Shown one piece after another: positions 28,146-37,797 of a stretch of 64,000 nt of DNA; position 1 is the first letter of the stretch; every line of letters begins with the position of its first letter. This DNA comes from Bacteroidota bacterium (GTDB taxonomy: Bacteria > Bacteroidota > Bacteroidia > Flavobacteriales > Flavobacteriaceae). The stretch is from positions 62,001 to 126,000 of the forward strand of contig JAJRRO010000059.1 in NCBI GenBank assembly GCA_024279425.1, in the 5' to 3' direction. The notes under the pieces were generated by a model. That model saw nothing but the letters and a program-made list of their open reading frames with translations. It ran no database searches and was not told where the DNA came from. Both the position numbers and the translations under genes were made by a program.

Positions 28146-28166
28146 ACCACCGTCAAAGACGGTGGT
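28146..28166. terminator. IS200-end hairpin upstream of cysK
   Basis: A perfect 9-base-pair stem (accaccgtc with gacggtggt) closes an AAA loop and is followed by five T. It belongs to the IS200 remnant end, and the same structure recurs at about 63513. On the plus strand it has the form of a terminator and could insulate cysK from upstream transcription. Confidence 0.6.
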
Positions 28167-28201
28167 TTTTCAATAAGAAATAAATTAAATGTAAAAACAA
28201 T

Positions 28202-29122
28202 ATGAAAATAACCAACATTTTAGAAAGCATTGGTAACACACCTGTTGTACAATTGGCTAAATTATTTCCAAACGCAAATGTTTGGATGAAACTTGAAAAA
28301 GCCAATCCTGGAGGAAGCATTAAAGACAGAATTGCATTATCTATGATCGAGGATGCAGAAAAAAGGAATATTTTAACCAAGGACACAGAAATTATTGAGC
28401 CTACTTCTGGCAATACTGGTATTGGTTTAGCAATGGTTGCTGCAGTGAAAAACTACAAACTTACCCTTGTAATGCCAGAATCAATGTCTGTTGAAAGAAG
28501 GGCTTTAATGGAAGCTTACGGAGCTAATCTTGTACTAACTCCAAAAGAATTGGGCTTAGGTGGCACAATTGAAAAAGCCAATGAATTAGTTGAAAATAAT
28601 AAAAATGCGTGGATGCCTTCACAATTCACTAACCAAGCAAACCCAGAAATACATCGTAAAACAACTGCCTTGGAAATTATTGATGATTTTCCTGAAGGTG
28701 TAGATTATTTGATTACCGGAGTTGGCACAGGTGGTCATATTACTGGTATTTCTGAGGTTTTAAAGGAGAAATTTTCGAATTTAAAGGTGCTCGCGGTAGA
28801 GCCCGATGATTCTGCCATAATCTCTGGAGGGGAGCCAGGACCTCACCCTCTACAAGGTATTGGACCTGGGTTTTTCCCAGAAGTGTTCAATAAGAATTCA
28901 ATTGATGGTGCCATTAGAATAACAAAAGAGGAAGCATTTTCTGAAGTTCAAAATTTAGCGAAAACTGAAGGTATTTTAGTTGGTATTTCTACAGGAGCAT
29001 CTTTGGCCGCGATTAGAAAACAATTACAAACCATAAATACGGAAAAAACTATTTTAACCTTTAATTATGACACGGGAGAGCGCTATCTTTCTATTGAAGG
29101 CCTTTTAACAAAGGATCAGTAA
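28202..29122 (+). CDS. cysK: Cysteine synthase (O-acetylserine sulfhydrylase)
   Basis: This 306-residue PLP enzyme makes cysteine from O-acetylserine and sulfide. The PLP lysine is in GGSIKDRIA, the substrate loop in [11 protein letters not shown], and the phosphate-binding loop in [30 protein letters not shown] is the conserved C-terminal loop of CysK/CysM. It stands alone; its start is about 20 bases downstream of the end of an IS200 remnant, so its upstream region is largely IS-derived. Confidence 0.95.
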   Translation: MKITNILESIGNTPVVQLAKLFPNANVWMKLEKANPGGSIKDRIALSMIEDAEKRNILTKDTEIIEPTSGNTGIGLAMVAAVKNYKLTLVMPESMSVERRALMEAYGANLVLTPKELGLGGTIEKANELVENNKNAWMPSQFTNQANPEIHRKTTALEIIDDFPEGVDYLITGVGTGGHITGISEVLKEKFSNLKVLAVEPDDSAIISGGEPGPHPLQGIGPGFFPEVFNKNSIDGAIRITKEEAFSEVQNLAKTEGILVGISTGASLAAIRKQLQTINTEKTILTFNYDTGERYLSIEGLLTKDQ

Positions 29123-29461
29123 TACCGCCATTCTATTTTAAAGAAGTTTAAATCAAGCTATTTTTTTTGAATAAAATTGAGCACGTTATTTCAAAAATAT
29201 ATTGCGTAAAATAGAAGAACTCATTGCCTATTGCAGGAATTGAAATTGTACACATGTTAAAGAAAAACCAATTATTGAATCCAAAAAATTCAACCTTTGA
29301 ATCTTTCAAATCATTGACTATATAATAAAGACCTTCAATACTGTTTTTCTTTTTTTGAGAAACAGATGCGACAGAACCGTGCCAGTAGACCTGCATCGAA
29401 TTAATTATGTTTCACCTCTTGAGTTTACCTAAGGAGGTAGTTGATTGTTTTCTATCATCTT
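29123..29461. other. Intergenic, with one IS-end-like repeat
   Basis: About 340 AT-rich bases lie between convergent cysK and an esterase gene. The only notable element is aacagatgcgacagaacc at 29361-29378, whose core recurs at 33500 (inverted) and 54588. No gene is supported. Confidence 0.4.
29361..29378 (+). repeat. Dispersed IS-end-like repeat, copy 1
   Basis: The core agatgcgacagaacc is identical in three places in the window (29364, 33500 inverted, 54591). Copies 1 and 3 share 18 bases. In reverse it reads GGTTCTGTCGCATCTG, reminiscent of GGTTCTGTTGCAAAG ends of IS6-type elements. No transposase lies next to it, so it may be a solo end. Confidence 0.4.
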
Positions 29462-31519
29462 TTAGTCAATAAGCCACTCTGATATCTTTTGTATTTTTTT
29501 GTAAGCATCTGGTTTTTTTAAATTTTCGTAAAGGTCTTCAGTCCATTTATAAGTGTCGGGAAGGTCACCTATCACGACTAATTGTCGAGGAAACATCAGC
29601 CCTGCTACCTGAGGTAAATCGGTTATACGTAGGCAGTTGAGCATTTCGATGGATTCACCTCTTCCGTTGGGCTGGCCGGGGCCATCCTGTGTCGCGGGCG
29701 GGTTTTTAAGAATAAGCGATTTTATATTTCCATCGAGCAAGGCTACATAGGGGGCTATTCCCGCCATTTCTCCCTGTGCAACAATACTGATGTTATTTGG
29801 GTCAACACCAGGGATCTTGCGCAGGACCTCAAGGCACCTCAGCACATCATAGACCCGCATCGAGGCGATTGTCCGCCCTGTCCATGCCGCAGATCTGCGA
29901 ATGTGCCATTGCAAGGAGGGCGACCATCCTGTTTCCCCAATACCCCGGGCCTCAAAATAGGCAATATTCGTTTTCTCCCTCAGTCCAGAGATCAGGGATG
30001 CCGATGCCCAGCGCTCTTCTTCCGGATTTTTCAATACCAGTGAAAAAGGTTGTGGCTTATCCTGTGTCTCCCTTTTTTGAAGGGAAACTTTCAACCTCCA
30101 ACCTTCTTCCGGGGTAAAGCTGTAATTCTCTCTGTAATCTTCCCTGTTAACGGTGGCCTGAAATTCCAATCTTACGTCCAATGGCACTGGTTCTCTGGGG
30201 AAGGCTCCAAACGTCTTGACTTTTAAAAAATCTATCACTTCATTTCGATAGGAATCCAATTGATCCACATTTTTGATCTCCGGTGGCTTAGCCAACTCCA
30301 CAAAGGAATCTTGGATGGTTTTTGTTATGTCATCTTCAGGGGTTCCATTTATGTAGACCAGAAGATCTTCATTGGACAGTTCTTTTGAAATATCAATTTC
30401 TCCCAACTCTTCAAGTTTCTTATCTTTTCCCATCAATTCTTTTATAAAGAATGATAGTATTTTAGGGCGTAATTCTTCTTTTGACCCATAACTATGTCCC
30501 CCAGTAGCATCTGCCATGATTACATTTTGGGACTTTCCATAATAATCATAAATTGTTCTTATTTTATCGTACACCGTATGAACGGCTTCTATGGAATAAT
30601 ACAAATCTCTTGATGGTTGTGCTATCATAAATGGCCTAGGGGCAATCAGGGCACCAATATCTGAAAAATCAATGCCATAGGTATTGATCGGCATCATACA
30701 GTCGCAATGATCATCGATTGTCCTTTGTACTACTTGACCTTCCACAGATGCTCCCCCGGCAACTGCCGCTGCCGCTTTTACCCGTGAATCGGCTGCCGGT
30801 AAATACCAGCTCTGGGAACCTCCTCCTGAAATACCGGTAACACCCAGCCGGGCTTTATCCACTTCGGGCAGTTCACTCAAAAGGTCAAGTCCACGAATGC
30901 CGTTCCAAATTTCCACGCCACCGGGATTGTAACCTCTGCTGTACCAATTGAACCAACCTCTGGATTCCGCTCCCAGGTGTTCGCCCTCTACTTCTCCCCT
31001 TTGTATCGTTTCTATGATCAGGCAGACGAAACCGTTCTTGGCAAAGCTTTTTGCATGTGCCTGATAGTGGTGTTTTTGTGTATGGGCATGTCCACATACG
31101 TATAGTATTGCGGGCACGGGCTTTTTTATCCCTTCCGGGATATAGAGATTGGCTGGCACGAACAGGCCTGGTAGGGATTCATAATACAACTTTTCTATCC
31201 TGTAACCTTCTTTTTTTATGACTCCCGTTTTGGTGACATTCAGGGGTGGGCGCTTAGCTGTAAATTGTTTTCCCTGTAGCCCCATCATTTCTAAAAATTC
31301 TTTTTGTCGCTGGTCACGTACGGCTTCCCAATCTTGAAGGTTTTTGATCGTACTTAATGAATTGTTGGTAATATCACTTGCTGCTTTGCCCAAATAGCAG
31401 CGAATGTTATTCGTTTGGTCAAAATCCAGAGCAACGGAATAGTTAAATGATTGTGCGAACGAAAGCTTGGTACACAACACCAAAAGGCTGATAATTATGG
31501 GTTTGATATTTGTCATCAT
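29462..31519 (-). CDS. Secreted tandem alpha/beta hydrolase (acetyl-xylan-esterase-like)
   Basis: This 685-residue protein has a signal peptide (cut after SFAQ) and two alpha/beta hydrolase-like halves. The first has the nucleophile elbow GISGGGSQSW near residue 230, with a GHAHTQKHHY oxyanion region, and a candidate acid/His in ATGGHSYGSK near residue 345. The second half (from ~residue 440) keeps the fold with VAQGEMAGIAP in place of the elbow, so it is probably non-catalytic. Relatives deacetylate or de-esterify plant or algal glycans. It follows the amidohydrolase pseudogene on the same strand. Confidence 0.8.
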   Translation of the reverse strand: MMTNIKPIIISLLVLCTKLSFAQSFNYSVALDFDQTNNIRCYLGKAASDITNNSLSTIKNLQDWEAVRDQRQKEFLEMMGLQGKQFTAKRPPLNVTKTGVIKKEGYRIEKLYYESLPGLFVPANLYIPEGIKKPVPAILYVCGHAHTQKHHYQAHAKSFAKNGFVCLIIETIQRGEVEGEHLGAESRGWFNWYSRGYNPGGVEIWNGIRGLDLLSELPEVDKARLGVTGISGGGSQSWYLPAADSRVKAAAAVAGGASVEGQVVQRTIDDHCDCMMPINTYGIDFSDIGALIAPRPFMIAQPSRDLYYSIEAVHTVYDKIRTIYDYYGKSQNVIMADATGGHSYGSKEELRPKILSFFIKELMGKDKKLEELGEIDISKELSNEDLLVYINGTPEDDITKTIQDSFVELAKPPEIKNVDQLDSYRNEVIDFLKVKTFGAFPREPVPLDVRLEFQATVNREDYRENYSFTPEEGWRLKVSLQKRETQDKPQPFSLVLKNPEEERWASASLISGLREKTNIAYFEARGIGETGWSPSLQWHIRRSAAWTGRTIASMRVYDVLRCLEVLRKIPGVDPNNISIVAQGEMAGIAPYVALLDGNIKSLILKNPPATQDGPGQPNGRGESIEMLNCLRITDLPQVAGLMFPRQLVVIGDLPDTYKWTEDLYENLKKPDAYKKIQKISEWLID

Positions 31520-31523
31520 CTTG

Positions 31524-32016
31524 CTATTTATCTTTAGAAAACATCTTCAGCCACTTTCGAGCATTTTTAGAATATATTGTATCAACTACTTCCTTTGGCA
31601 GTTTTACCCCTAAAGGCCATTCCAATGTTCTTCCATACCTTCACTCATATGGCTCCGTCCTTAAAACTTTTGTCCAACCAGGCAAGGGTATTTTCCATCC
31701 AATTGGGATCGTCCCATTCCTGAATAGAAAATGCTGTGGCAACTTCGAAATCTTCGGAATGTCTGGTCTTTTGATCCAGACAATAACTGTATGGTTGTTC
31801 AATGTATTTCCTACCTCTGGAGGCATCTACTACAATATTGAGCAGTTTGAAGTTATCTTTTCGCGATTGTTCTACAAAGACATCCCTGTTAGTTCTTACC
31901 TGGATATGGACATCTATTTTATCCACTATTTCAAAATCGCACAAAGAATAATATTCGGGGTTTTCCGTACAAGAAATAAATGTAAACAAGTTCAATAGTA
32001 TAATCAGGTTTTTCAT
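31524..32016 (-). pseudogene. Amidohydrolase (Amidohydro_2 type) lipoprotein gene with nonsense mutation and internal deletion
   Basis: From Met 32016 the frame reads a lipoprotein signal (FISCTENPE) and KIDVHIQVRTNRDVFVEQSR, a normal start of this family. At GAI a TGA interrupts the frame, but the same frame continues VKVWKNIGMA, exactly what relatives have after GAI-G. Soon after, another frame reads WPLGVKLPKEVVDTIYSKNA and RKWLK, the family C-terminus, up to a TAG at 31524. About 200 central residues with most metal ligands are deleted. The gene is dead. Confidence 0.75.
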
Positions 32017-32096
32017 AAAATGTTGGTTAAAATTAAATGGCATATTCTCATCCCATTAATATTTAGCCCGAATCTGGTAGATTCTTGTTAATTAAT

Positions 32097-33479
32097 TTAA
32101 GTATCAAAATTTAACAGCATTACCCAATGTCCGTCCGATGGTGTTTTGATCGTTACCTTTCCCCCACCATTCAATCGCCGGCCATTGCTCCACTTACTTT
32201 TCATCACTTCCAACCATTGGATTTGTGCCTTTCCCTTCGCTTTTACCAAATTCAGGTTCACTTCTCCACCATTGGTAAAATACAGGGCATAATCTGCCCC
32301 TTGAACAGCCCGACAATAGGCTTCATTCTCTTTTCGCGCTGACAATAAGTCGTTTCTGGGAATGGCCTTAAAAAAATCCATCTTTTCTGATAGCAGCCTC
32401 ATACTACGAATAACAGCCTGCGCTTCCGCAGTTAATCCCAATCCAGAATTGGGCCGATGAAAACGAATGGCGGCTGACCCAAAAAACACACTTCTAATAA
32501 AACTCTGAATACCATTTTGAGTACCCCCTCCATGCTTGCCCAAGTCATTTCCATAGGTTTTTACATTGGTCACTGGCCTTAGGTTATCAAGTACCTTCAA
32601 CCGCTCTATTTGATTAAGTCCATTATCCCAATGATCCTGCCCTCTTTGGTGATTATTTTGTGAAATTTCCACAAAATCATAGGTCTCGGGATGATCGAAA
32701 GTTTCCCTATGTGAAATGTGGTCAAGGTCCCATGGATCCCACATTTCAGTAATCTTCACTGATTTTCCCTGCTCATTTGCTTTTTTCCGAATATAGTCTG
32801 CCCAAAACTTACCCCAAGATGCTGTGACAGATGTTTCGTTATCAATACAGTACAACACATTCCCATATCTAAGAGAGTAAGACAATAATTTGTCTACAAA
32901 CAGCTGCTGATATTTTAACACAGGAATATTGTTATATTGCATCGGAATAGTCCAAAAAAAGGGATTTTCAGTCCATGTTGGATGTGTGCTGATTTCCTCC
33001 GGTAGTTTTACACGTTCACTTGTATAGTTGCTATTGTTCTTTGGGTTAAAAGGGTTTTTCTCCCAATTTTCTCTGTAAAAATCGAATGTGGCCCATATTT
33101 CAATTTGTACTATGATATCCCTATCCGAAGTGAGTTGCAATAAATTTTCAAACCGGCCCCAATATTCATCGTTCCATTGGTTAAGGTCATAAAGTCCTTT
33201 TCCCGTATCAAAATGGAAAGCCCATACATTGTCATCGTCACGTGACGACATTGTATTACGAACGTAATTGCCCCCTACCTCCTTTAGCTTTTCAAGTTGC
33301 GCCTGTAATTCCGGAATCTGAAACAAATTATCTTCAACACTACCACCTAATAATAACACTATTTCTCCATTAAATGACCAGTACTGGGGAAGTTCTGAAC
33401 TTATTTCGATGGTGTTCTGAGCATGGATTGATATTGTTGTTAAAAGGAGGGTGCATAGCCCTATGGATATTTTTTTCAT
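32097..33479 (-). CDS. Secreted glycoside-hydrolase-like TIM-barrel protein
   Basis: The start at 33479 (MKKISIGLCTLLL) is preferred because it gives a clean signal peptide cut after IHAQ; the eleven codons upstream overlap a dispersed repeat. The mature ~440 residues look like a clan-A-type barrel: NYVRNTMSSRD early, ENLLQLTSDRDIIVQIEIW, then YCIDNETSVTASWGKFWADY with an acidic residue where such enzymes have their acid/base, and VEISQNNHQRG. The C-terminal ~80 residues form a beta domain. It cannot be placed in a known GH family by eye; glycan degradation is inferred from secretion and neighbours. Confidence 0.65.
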   Translation of the reverse strand: MKKISIGLCTLLLTTISIHAQNTIEISSELPQYWSFNGEIVLLLGGSVEDNLFQIPELQAQLEKLKEVGGNYVRNTMSSRDDDNVWAFHFDTGKGLYDLNQWNDEYWGRFENLLQLTSDRDIIVQIEIWATFDFYRENWEKNPFNPKNNSNYTSERVKLPEEISTHPTWTENPFFWTIPMQYNNIPVLKYQQLFVDKLLSYSLRYGNVLYCIDNETSVTASWGKFWADYIRKKANEQGKSVKITEMWDPWDLDHISHRETFDHPETYDFVEISQNNHQRGQDHWDNGLNQIERLKVLDNLRPVTNVKTYGNDLGKHGGGTQNGIQSFIRSVFFGSAAIRFHRPNSGLGLTAEAQAVIRSMRLLSEKMDFFKAIPRNDLLSARKENEAYCRAVQGADYALYFTNGGEVNLNLVKAKGKAQIQWLEVMKSKWSNGRRLNGGGKVTIKTPSDGHWVMLLNFDT

Positions 33480-33499
33480 TATATATTGGTAAAATCTCA

Positions 33500-33514
33500 G
33501 GTTCTGTCGCATCT
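33500..33514 (-). repeat. Dispersed IS-end-like repeat, copy 2 (inverted)
   Basis: The sequence ggttctgtcgcatct is the exact reverse complement of the core found at 29364 and 54591. It lies in the 5' leader of the glycoside-hydrolase-like gene, about 20 bases before its start codon. Confidence 0.4.
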
Positions 33515-33762
33515 AATGTAAGAAAAAATAAAATCTTATATATTTACAATAAAAAAGATGTTCAAAGGCCACTGTTTTCCTAAATCAATTATTCTACAAG
33601 CTGTTTATTTCAAATTTAAGATTTAGTCTTAGATTTAGAGACGTGGAAGAACTTATGACTATCAGAAAAAGAGGCGCTTTCACGAAATTCTCAAATTACA
33701 AGTAGAGCCATAAATACAAGGAAGATGAAATTAGCTAATGTTAACGCAACTTATTAAAAAAG

Positions 33763-34017
33763 ATGATATACAGACTCATTTCCTTTTTAACATTCTGCTA
33801 TATATTAAATGAACCAACAGACTTACCTCAAATTAACGAAGTTCGCACTTATGGGTCATTTGAAACTGGTGGTATTGATGTTCAATTAATTAACTATACT
33901 GGAAGCGAAAGGATTCAAATTTTATATAAAGAAAAACCAAACAAAAACTCTAATTTTGAAGGAGGACTTGCTTGTTTGATGACGTACAAAAATGCACAAT
34001 GGGTTTACATTATATAA
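33763..34017 (+). CDS. Small hypothetical protein, doubtful
   Basis: An 84-codon frame begins with a short hydrophobic stretch (MIYRLISFLTFCYIL) and continues with a polar sequence such as EVRTYGSFETGGIDVQLI and GGLACLMTYKNAQWVYI. Nothing is recognised. It ends 28 bases before the amidohydrolase gene on the same strand. The signal-like start and balanced composition make it possible, but it could also be chance. Confidence 0.3.
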   Translation: MIYRLISFLTFCYILNEPTDLPQINEVRTYGSFETGGIDVQLINYTGSERIQILYKEKPNKNSNFEGGLACLMTYKNAQWVYII

Positions 34018-34045
34018 TTATATCGACATAATAATCTCTCCAAAC

Positions 34046-35386
34046 ATGAAAAATGAACAAAAAATATTGAAAGCTACTGAGACATTAAAAAGTATACTGT
34101 TTGTTATACTATTAACATCATTTTCCTGCAAGCCAATAAACTCATCGGATACAACGGAAAATAAGAGAGCAACTAATTTGATTACCGAATTGAATAGTAA
34201 AGAAATTCCTATTGGGGATAAGACCATAACTATTGTCGGTGTATCACTTGTTGATGGAATTAGCGATTCTCCGATGGAAAATGCATATGTAATTGTGCGC
34301 AATGGGATAATTTCCGAGATCGGGAAAACTGGTTCCTTGCAGATTCCTGAAGATGCAGAAGTCGTAAAAGGTGAAGGATTGACCCTTATGCCGGGATTGA
34401 TTGACGCTCATTACCATAATTCCAAGGATTATCCGGCTATATTTTTAAAACGGGGTGTTACCTCCTTGAGAGATCCTGGAATTTGGATCGAAGATTATGA
34501 CCTTGACAGACAATCTGGCAAACCTATCCCGAGATTATTTCTGACCGGCCCTCATTTAGACATGCATCCACCGGCCTATCCAAATGACAGTTATCTGGTT
34601 CGTGATAAAGCAGAAGTAAGAGAGGCAATGGATTTTTTAATTAATGAAGGGAGTACGGCGATCAAGGTATATTTTAGACTGTCACTTGAATTGATTAAAG
34701 AGGCATGCGATATAGCCCATGAGCAAGGACTTCCTGTTACGGGACACCTAGAAATTACGGATGCCCGACAAGCAATATTGGCCGGATTGGACGGAATAGA
34801 GCATGTAACTTCGTTGGGTACTGCCTTAATCCCCCGTAAAAAGGCTGAAAAGTATCGACAACGAATACTGGCAGATAACAATGAAAGGAAACGGGGAAGA
34901 TATGAAATGTGGAAAGATATAGATGTATATGGTAAAGCTGTTGATTCTTTACTTAATTTCTTGGTGGCTCATCAAACGTTTATAACACCAACATTGGGCG
35001 CATTTGAATATCGATTGGACGAAACTGAAAAAGACAGTGTAGCCTTTTTGGGTTTCCAAAATATGATGAAATTTGTGGGAAGGTGTCAAGAAGCCAATGT
35101 CAGAATAGTTGTTGGTTCCCATGGCCCATGGAACAAGTATGTAGAAACGGGCTGGACCTACCAGCATGAGATGTGGCTTTTTTCCCAAACAGGTATGAAG
35201 AATATGGATGTTATTAAAGCGGCAACCATTGAGAATGCCCGTTTTTTTAAAATTGACCATCGCTTGGGAAGCATTGAAAAAGGAAAACAGGCTGACCTTA
35301 TATTGATTGAGGGAAATCCTATTGCCGATATAAACGATATGCGCAATATTAAAAAAATAATGCTGAATGGGAGGTGGGTTGAATAA
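34046..35386 (+). CDS. Amidohydrolase-family lipoprotein
   Basis: The start at ATG 34046 (MKNEQKILKATE) gives a lipoprotein signal with the Cys in LLTSFSCKPI. The 446-residue protein is an imidazolonepropionase/prolidase-like amidohydrolase. Metal ligands are visible: HYHN after MPGLIDA, Lys in STAIKVYF, His in VTGHLEI and His in IEHVTS. The usual Asp is in the VGSHGPWN region only as Ser/His, so the last ligand is uncertain. EKGKQADLILIEGNPI is the conserved C-terminal return to the small beta domain. It is probably anchored in the periplasm; the substrate is unknown. Confidence 0.8.
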   Translation: MKNEQKILKATETLKSILFVILLTSFSCKPINSSDTTENKRATNLITELNSKEIPIGDKTITIVGVSLVDGISDSPMENAYVIVRNGIISEIGKTGSLQIPEDAEVVKGEGLTLMPGLIDAHYHNSKDYPAIFLKRGVTSLRDPGIWIEDYDLDRQSGKPIPRLFLTGPHLDMHPPAYPNDSYLVRDKAEVREAMDFLINEGSTAIKVYFRLSLELIKEACDIAHEQGLPVTGHLEITDARQAILAGLDGIEHVTSLGTALIPRKKAEKYRQRILADNNERKRGRYEMWKDIDVYGKAVDSLLNFLVAHQTFITPTLGAFEYRLDETEKDSVAFLGFQNMMKFVGRCQEANVRIVVGSHGPWNKYVETGWTYQHEMWLFSQTGMKNMDVIKAATIENARFFKIDHRLGSIEKGKQADLILIEGNPIADINDMRNIKKIMLNGRWVE

Positions 35387-35761
35387 CCCAATCTTAAAAA
35401 TAGATCTCGGACATGAAACATTAAAAATTCGTCATCAATGGATGTCCCATAAATAGTTTATGAAAATAATTCTAGGATATTAGTCCGTTTATAATAAAAC
35501 CTATATCAATACTCTACCATGTAATTCTTTTATCTCTTGATATTTTTCAAAGTTAATTTAAACAGCATATTCGCTCTTAACCTTATGTCTAGTTAAATGT
35601 AGTAGGCCCACCCTATTTAAATACAAGGGTATAATGCTCAAAAAAAAGAACACCAAGTACCTTTTGTTAATTTGATCGAAGCTTATGAAAAGGGAATAAT
35701 TGTAGAAGAAACTGCAAATTAGATAATACCCTAAAAAGGTTTAAAAATAGAATATTTACCT
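35387..35761. other. Intergenic, nothing recognised
   Basis: These 375 AT-rich bases lie between the amidohydrolase and sulfatase genes. I found no coding frame, strong hairpin or repeat. The promoter of the sulfatase is presumably here. Confidence 0.35.
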
Positions 35762-37216
35762 ATGAAAAAATTCGCAATCGCCACACTAATTATTTCTTGT
35801 ACAATTATTCCATTTTCGTGTTTTGCACAAAATCGCCCGAACATTGTAATGATTATGGCGGATGACCTAGGAGGAAGAGATTTGCCTGTTTATGGCAACG
35901 CATTTAACGAAACTCCAAATATTGATAAATTGGCAACACAGGGCATGTTATTTAACAATGCATACGCCGCACCGGTTTGTTCAGCCACGAGAGCCAGTAT
36001 AATGTCGGGGCAATATCCCGCAAGGGTGGGAATCTTCGATTTTATTCCTGGACATTGGCGTCCTTATGAAGAGGTAACGGTTCCGCATCACGAGCTGCAG
36101 CATTTACCAGAGCATATTTCCACCATTGGAGATGCTATGCAGGCTGCAGGTTATAAAACAGGCTATTTCGGAAAATGGCATTTGGGTCAAAAACCAGAAC
36201 ATTTACCCAATGCTCGTGGCTATGACAAGGCGCATATGTATGCCGGTGGAGGTTTTTACGATCCGAGGTTTGTGCCAGAATACAACACCCCCAAGAAGAA
36301 ACGATTGAGTGAAACCCTCACTGAAATGGGGGTCAATTTTATCAAGGAAAACAAAAAGGAACCTTTCTTTCTATTTGTATCACATTACGATGTACATGTA
36401 CAGTTAGATGCGGATAGGGATATAATTAATAAATATTTAAAAAAGGAGAAAGATCCAGACTACCCTTGTAATGCTGTATATGCCTCCATGATAGAACATG
36501 TAGACAAAAGTGTTGGTGCCATTATGAAAGCCATTGAGGAAATGGATTTAGCCGACAATACTGTATTTATCTTTTATTCGGATAATGGAGGTGTTGACAA
36601 TCGATTTGACAACATTCCTTTATTGGGAGGTAATAGTATCAATGTTTATCCCGAAGGCCATCCTCTTAGCTATATAGCCACTTCCAATGCACCTTTGCGC
36701 GCTGGAAAAGGAACACTCTACGAAGGAGGTGTCAGAGTTCCATTGATTGTAAGATGGCCAGGGGAAATTAAGCCTGCATCTACTTCTGACGCCATTGTAT
36801 CTAGTGTGGACTTCTACCCTACTTTCGTTGCATTAGCGGACGGTATAAACCCTAAAAAACAAGTACTTGATGGATTCTCAATGCTTCCAGCCCTGACAGA
36901 AAACCGCTTTGACCCAAAACGTGAATTATTTACACATTATCCCGTATATCATCATGAGCAACCTATGTCTGCACTAAGAAAAGGGGATTGGAAACTTGTG
37001 GAAAATCTAGTGTCTGGGGAGTTTGATCTTTACAACTTAGAGTATGATATAAATGAAATGACGGATCTCAAGTTCAGCTACCCTGATACGTTGGAAACTA
37101 TGAAGTCAATTTTAAAAAAGTGGCAAGTTGACACGAATGCACATATGCCTTTTCCCAACCTTAATTTTGATGCCAATAAAAGATACGAATGGGGTAAGAA
37201 CCCTTACCGGAAGTAA
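35762..37216 (+). CDS. Secreted sulfatase (family S1)
   Basis: This 484-residue arylsulfatase-type protein has a signal peptide cut after CFAQ. The N-terminal metal site is IVMIMADDLGGRDLP. The activation motif is PVCSATRASIMSGQYPAR, in which the Cys becomes formylglycine, and GYFGKWHLG is the second signature. FYSDNGG and GKGTLYEGGVRVP complete the set. It hydrolyses sulfate esters, in this setting most likely from marine algal glycans. The maturation enzyme is not in the window. Confidence 0.93.
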   Translation: MKKFAIATLIISCTIIPFSCFAQNRPNIVMIMADDLGGRDLPVYGNAFNETPNIDKLATQGMLFNNAYAAPVCSATRASIMSGQYPARVGIFDFIPGHWRPYEEVTVPHHELQHLPEHISTIGDAMQAAGYKTGYFGKWHLGQKPEHLPNARGYDKAHMYAGGGFYDPRFVPEYNTPKKKRLSETLTEMGVNFIKENKKEPFFLFVSHYDVHVQLDADRDIINKYLKKEKDPDYPCNAVYASMIEHVDKSVGAIMKAIEEMDLADNTVFIFYSDNGGVDNRFDNIPLLGGNSINVYPEGHPLSYIATSNAPLRAGKGTLYEGGVRVPLIVRWPGEIKPASTSDAIVSSVDFYPTFVALADGINPKKQVLDGFSMLPALTENRFDPKRELFTHYPVYHHEQPMSALRKGDWKLVENLVSGEFDLYNLEYDINEMTDLKFSYPDTLETMKSILKKWQVDTNAHMPFPNLNFDANKRYEWGKNPYRK

Positions 37217-37352
37217 ATCTGTAATACTATATTTTGCATTGTTTATACGAAAACTCAAAATGATTTCTATTCATCATACTTCTCCAAGCAACCCTTATTT
37301 TGAAAAGCTATGAATACGTGAAAATTTCATGGTTATCTTATTTCCTTCTAAA

Positions 37353-37410
37353 GTAGATGAGCCGGTCAAAGTGAACCACGTACGCCGGATTAAAGTGAGC
37401 ATAGTAAACT
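37353..37410. repeat. IS21-type terminal repeat, copy B
   Basis: This 58-base sequence is copy A (27798-27855) in inverted orientation, with five mismatches. Its inner side points right, but no istA or istB sequence follows; a REP-like hairpin follows at once. It is a solo end or a trace of a lost IS21 element. Confidence 0.6.
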
Positions 37411-37438
37411 ACCCCGAGGCAGAGCCATCGAGGTATCG
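37411..37438. repeat. Degenerate REP-like hairpin
   Basis: The sequence ccccgaggcagagcc followed by atcgaggtatc is an imperfect palindrome. It resembles the perfect hairpin cccgacgc-aga-gcgtcggg at 59524-59542 with its following g(a/t)at(t)c. The two may belong to one family of IS200-associated palindromes. Confidence 0.4.
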
Positions 37439-37512
37439 AGCTGGCACTTGCAACCCTAGTACAGCCTCTTGTTTTTCATAATGCTTAGTACCACTTCCTG
37501 CAATTTAAGATT

Positions 37513-37797
37513 TCACATGTCTGTATTTAATCCATTATCCCAGTCCCCGTCGTTATCTTTTTTGACTGCAAAAAACATTTTAGGGTGGCCACACTACATC
37601 CAGACGGTCACACCCAGTGACCACTCGCTATCAGGACAAGTTATTTATTTTTTACGTTTATCGTTGAGTTTGGATAAAGGAATAAACTGGTGTATCAACC
37701 ACTGCTTATCGCAGAAAAACATACCGGTTCGAATCATGTCAGGATTGAACTGCTACTCCATTATCCCTTTAAATCCAATACTTTCAGTACTTTTTAC
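37513..37797 (-). pseudogene. Degenerate coding sequence with three in-frame stops
   Basis: One minus-strand frame reads FNPDMIRTGMFFCDKQW, LIHQFIPLSKLND, EWSLGVTVWM, CGHPKMFFAVKKDND and GDWDNGLNTDM. It is interrupted by TAG, TAA and TAG and ends at a TGA. The composition is clearly coding-like and the frame never shifts over 95 codons. The family is not recognised. Both gene ends are missing and an IS21 end lies 100 bases away. Confidence 0.5.
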
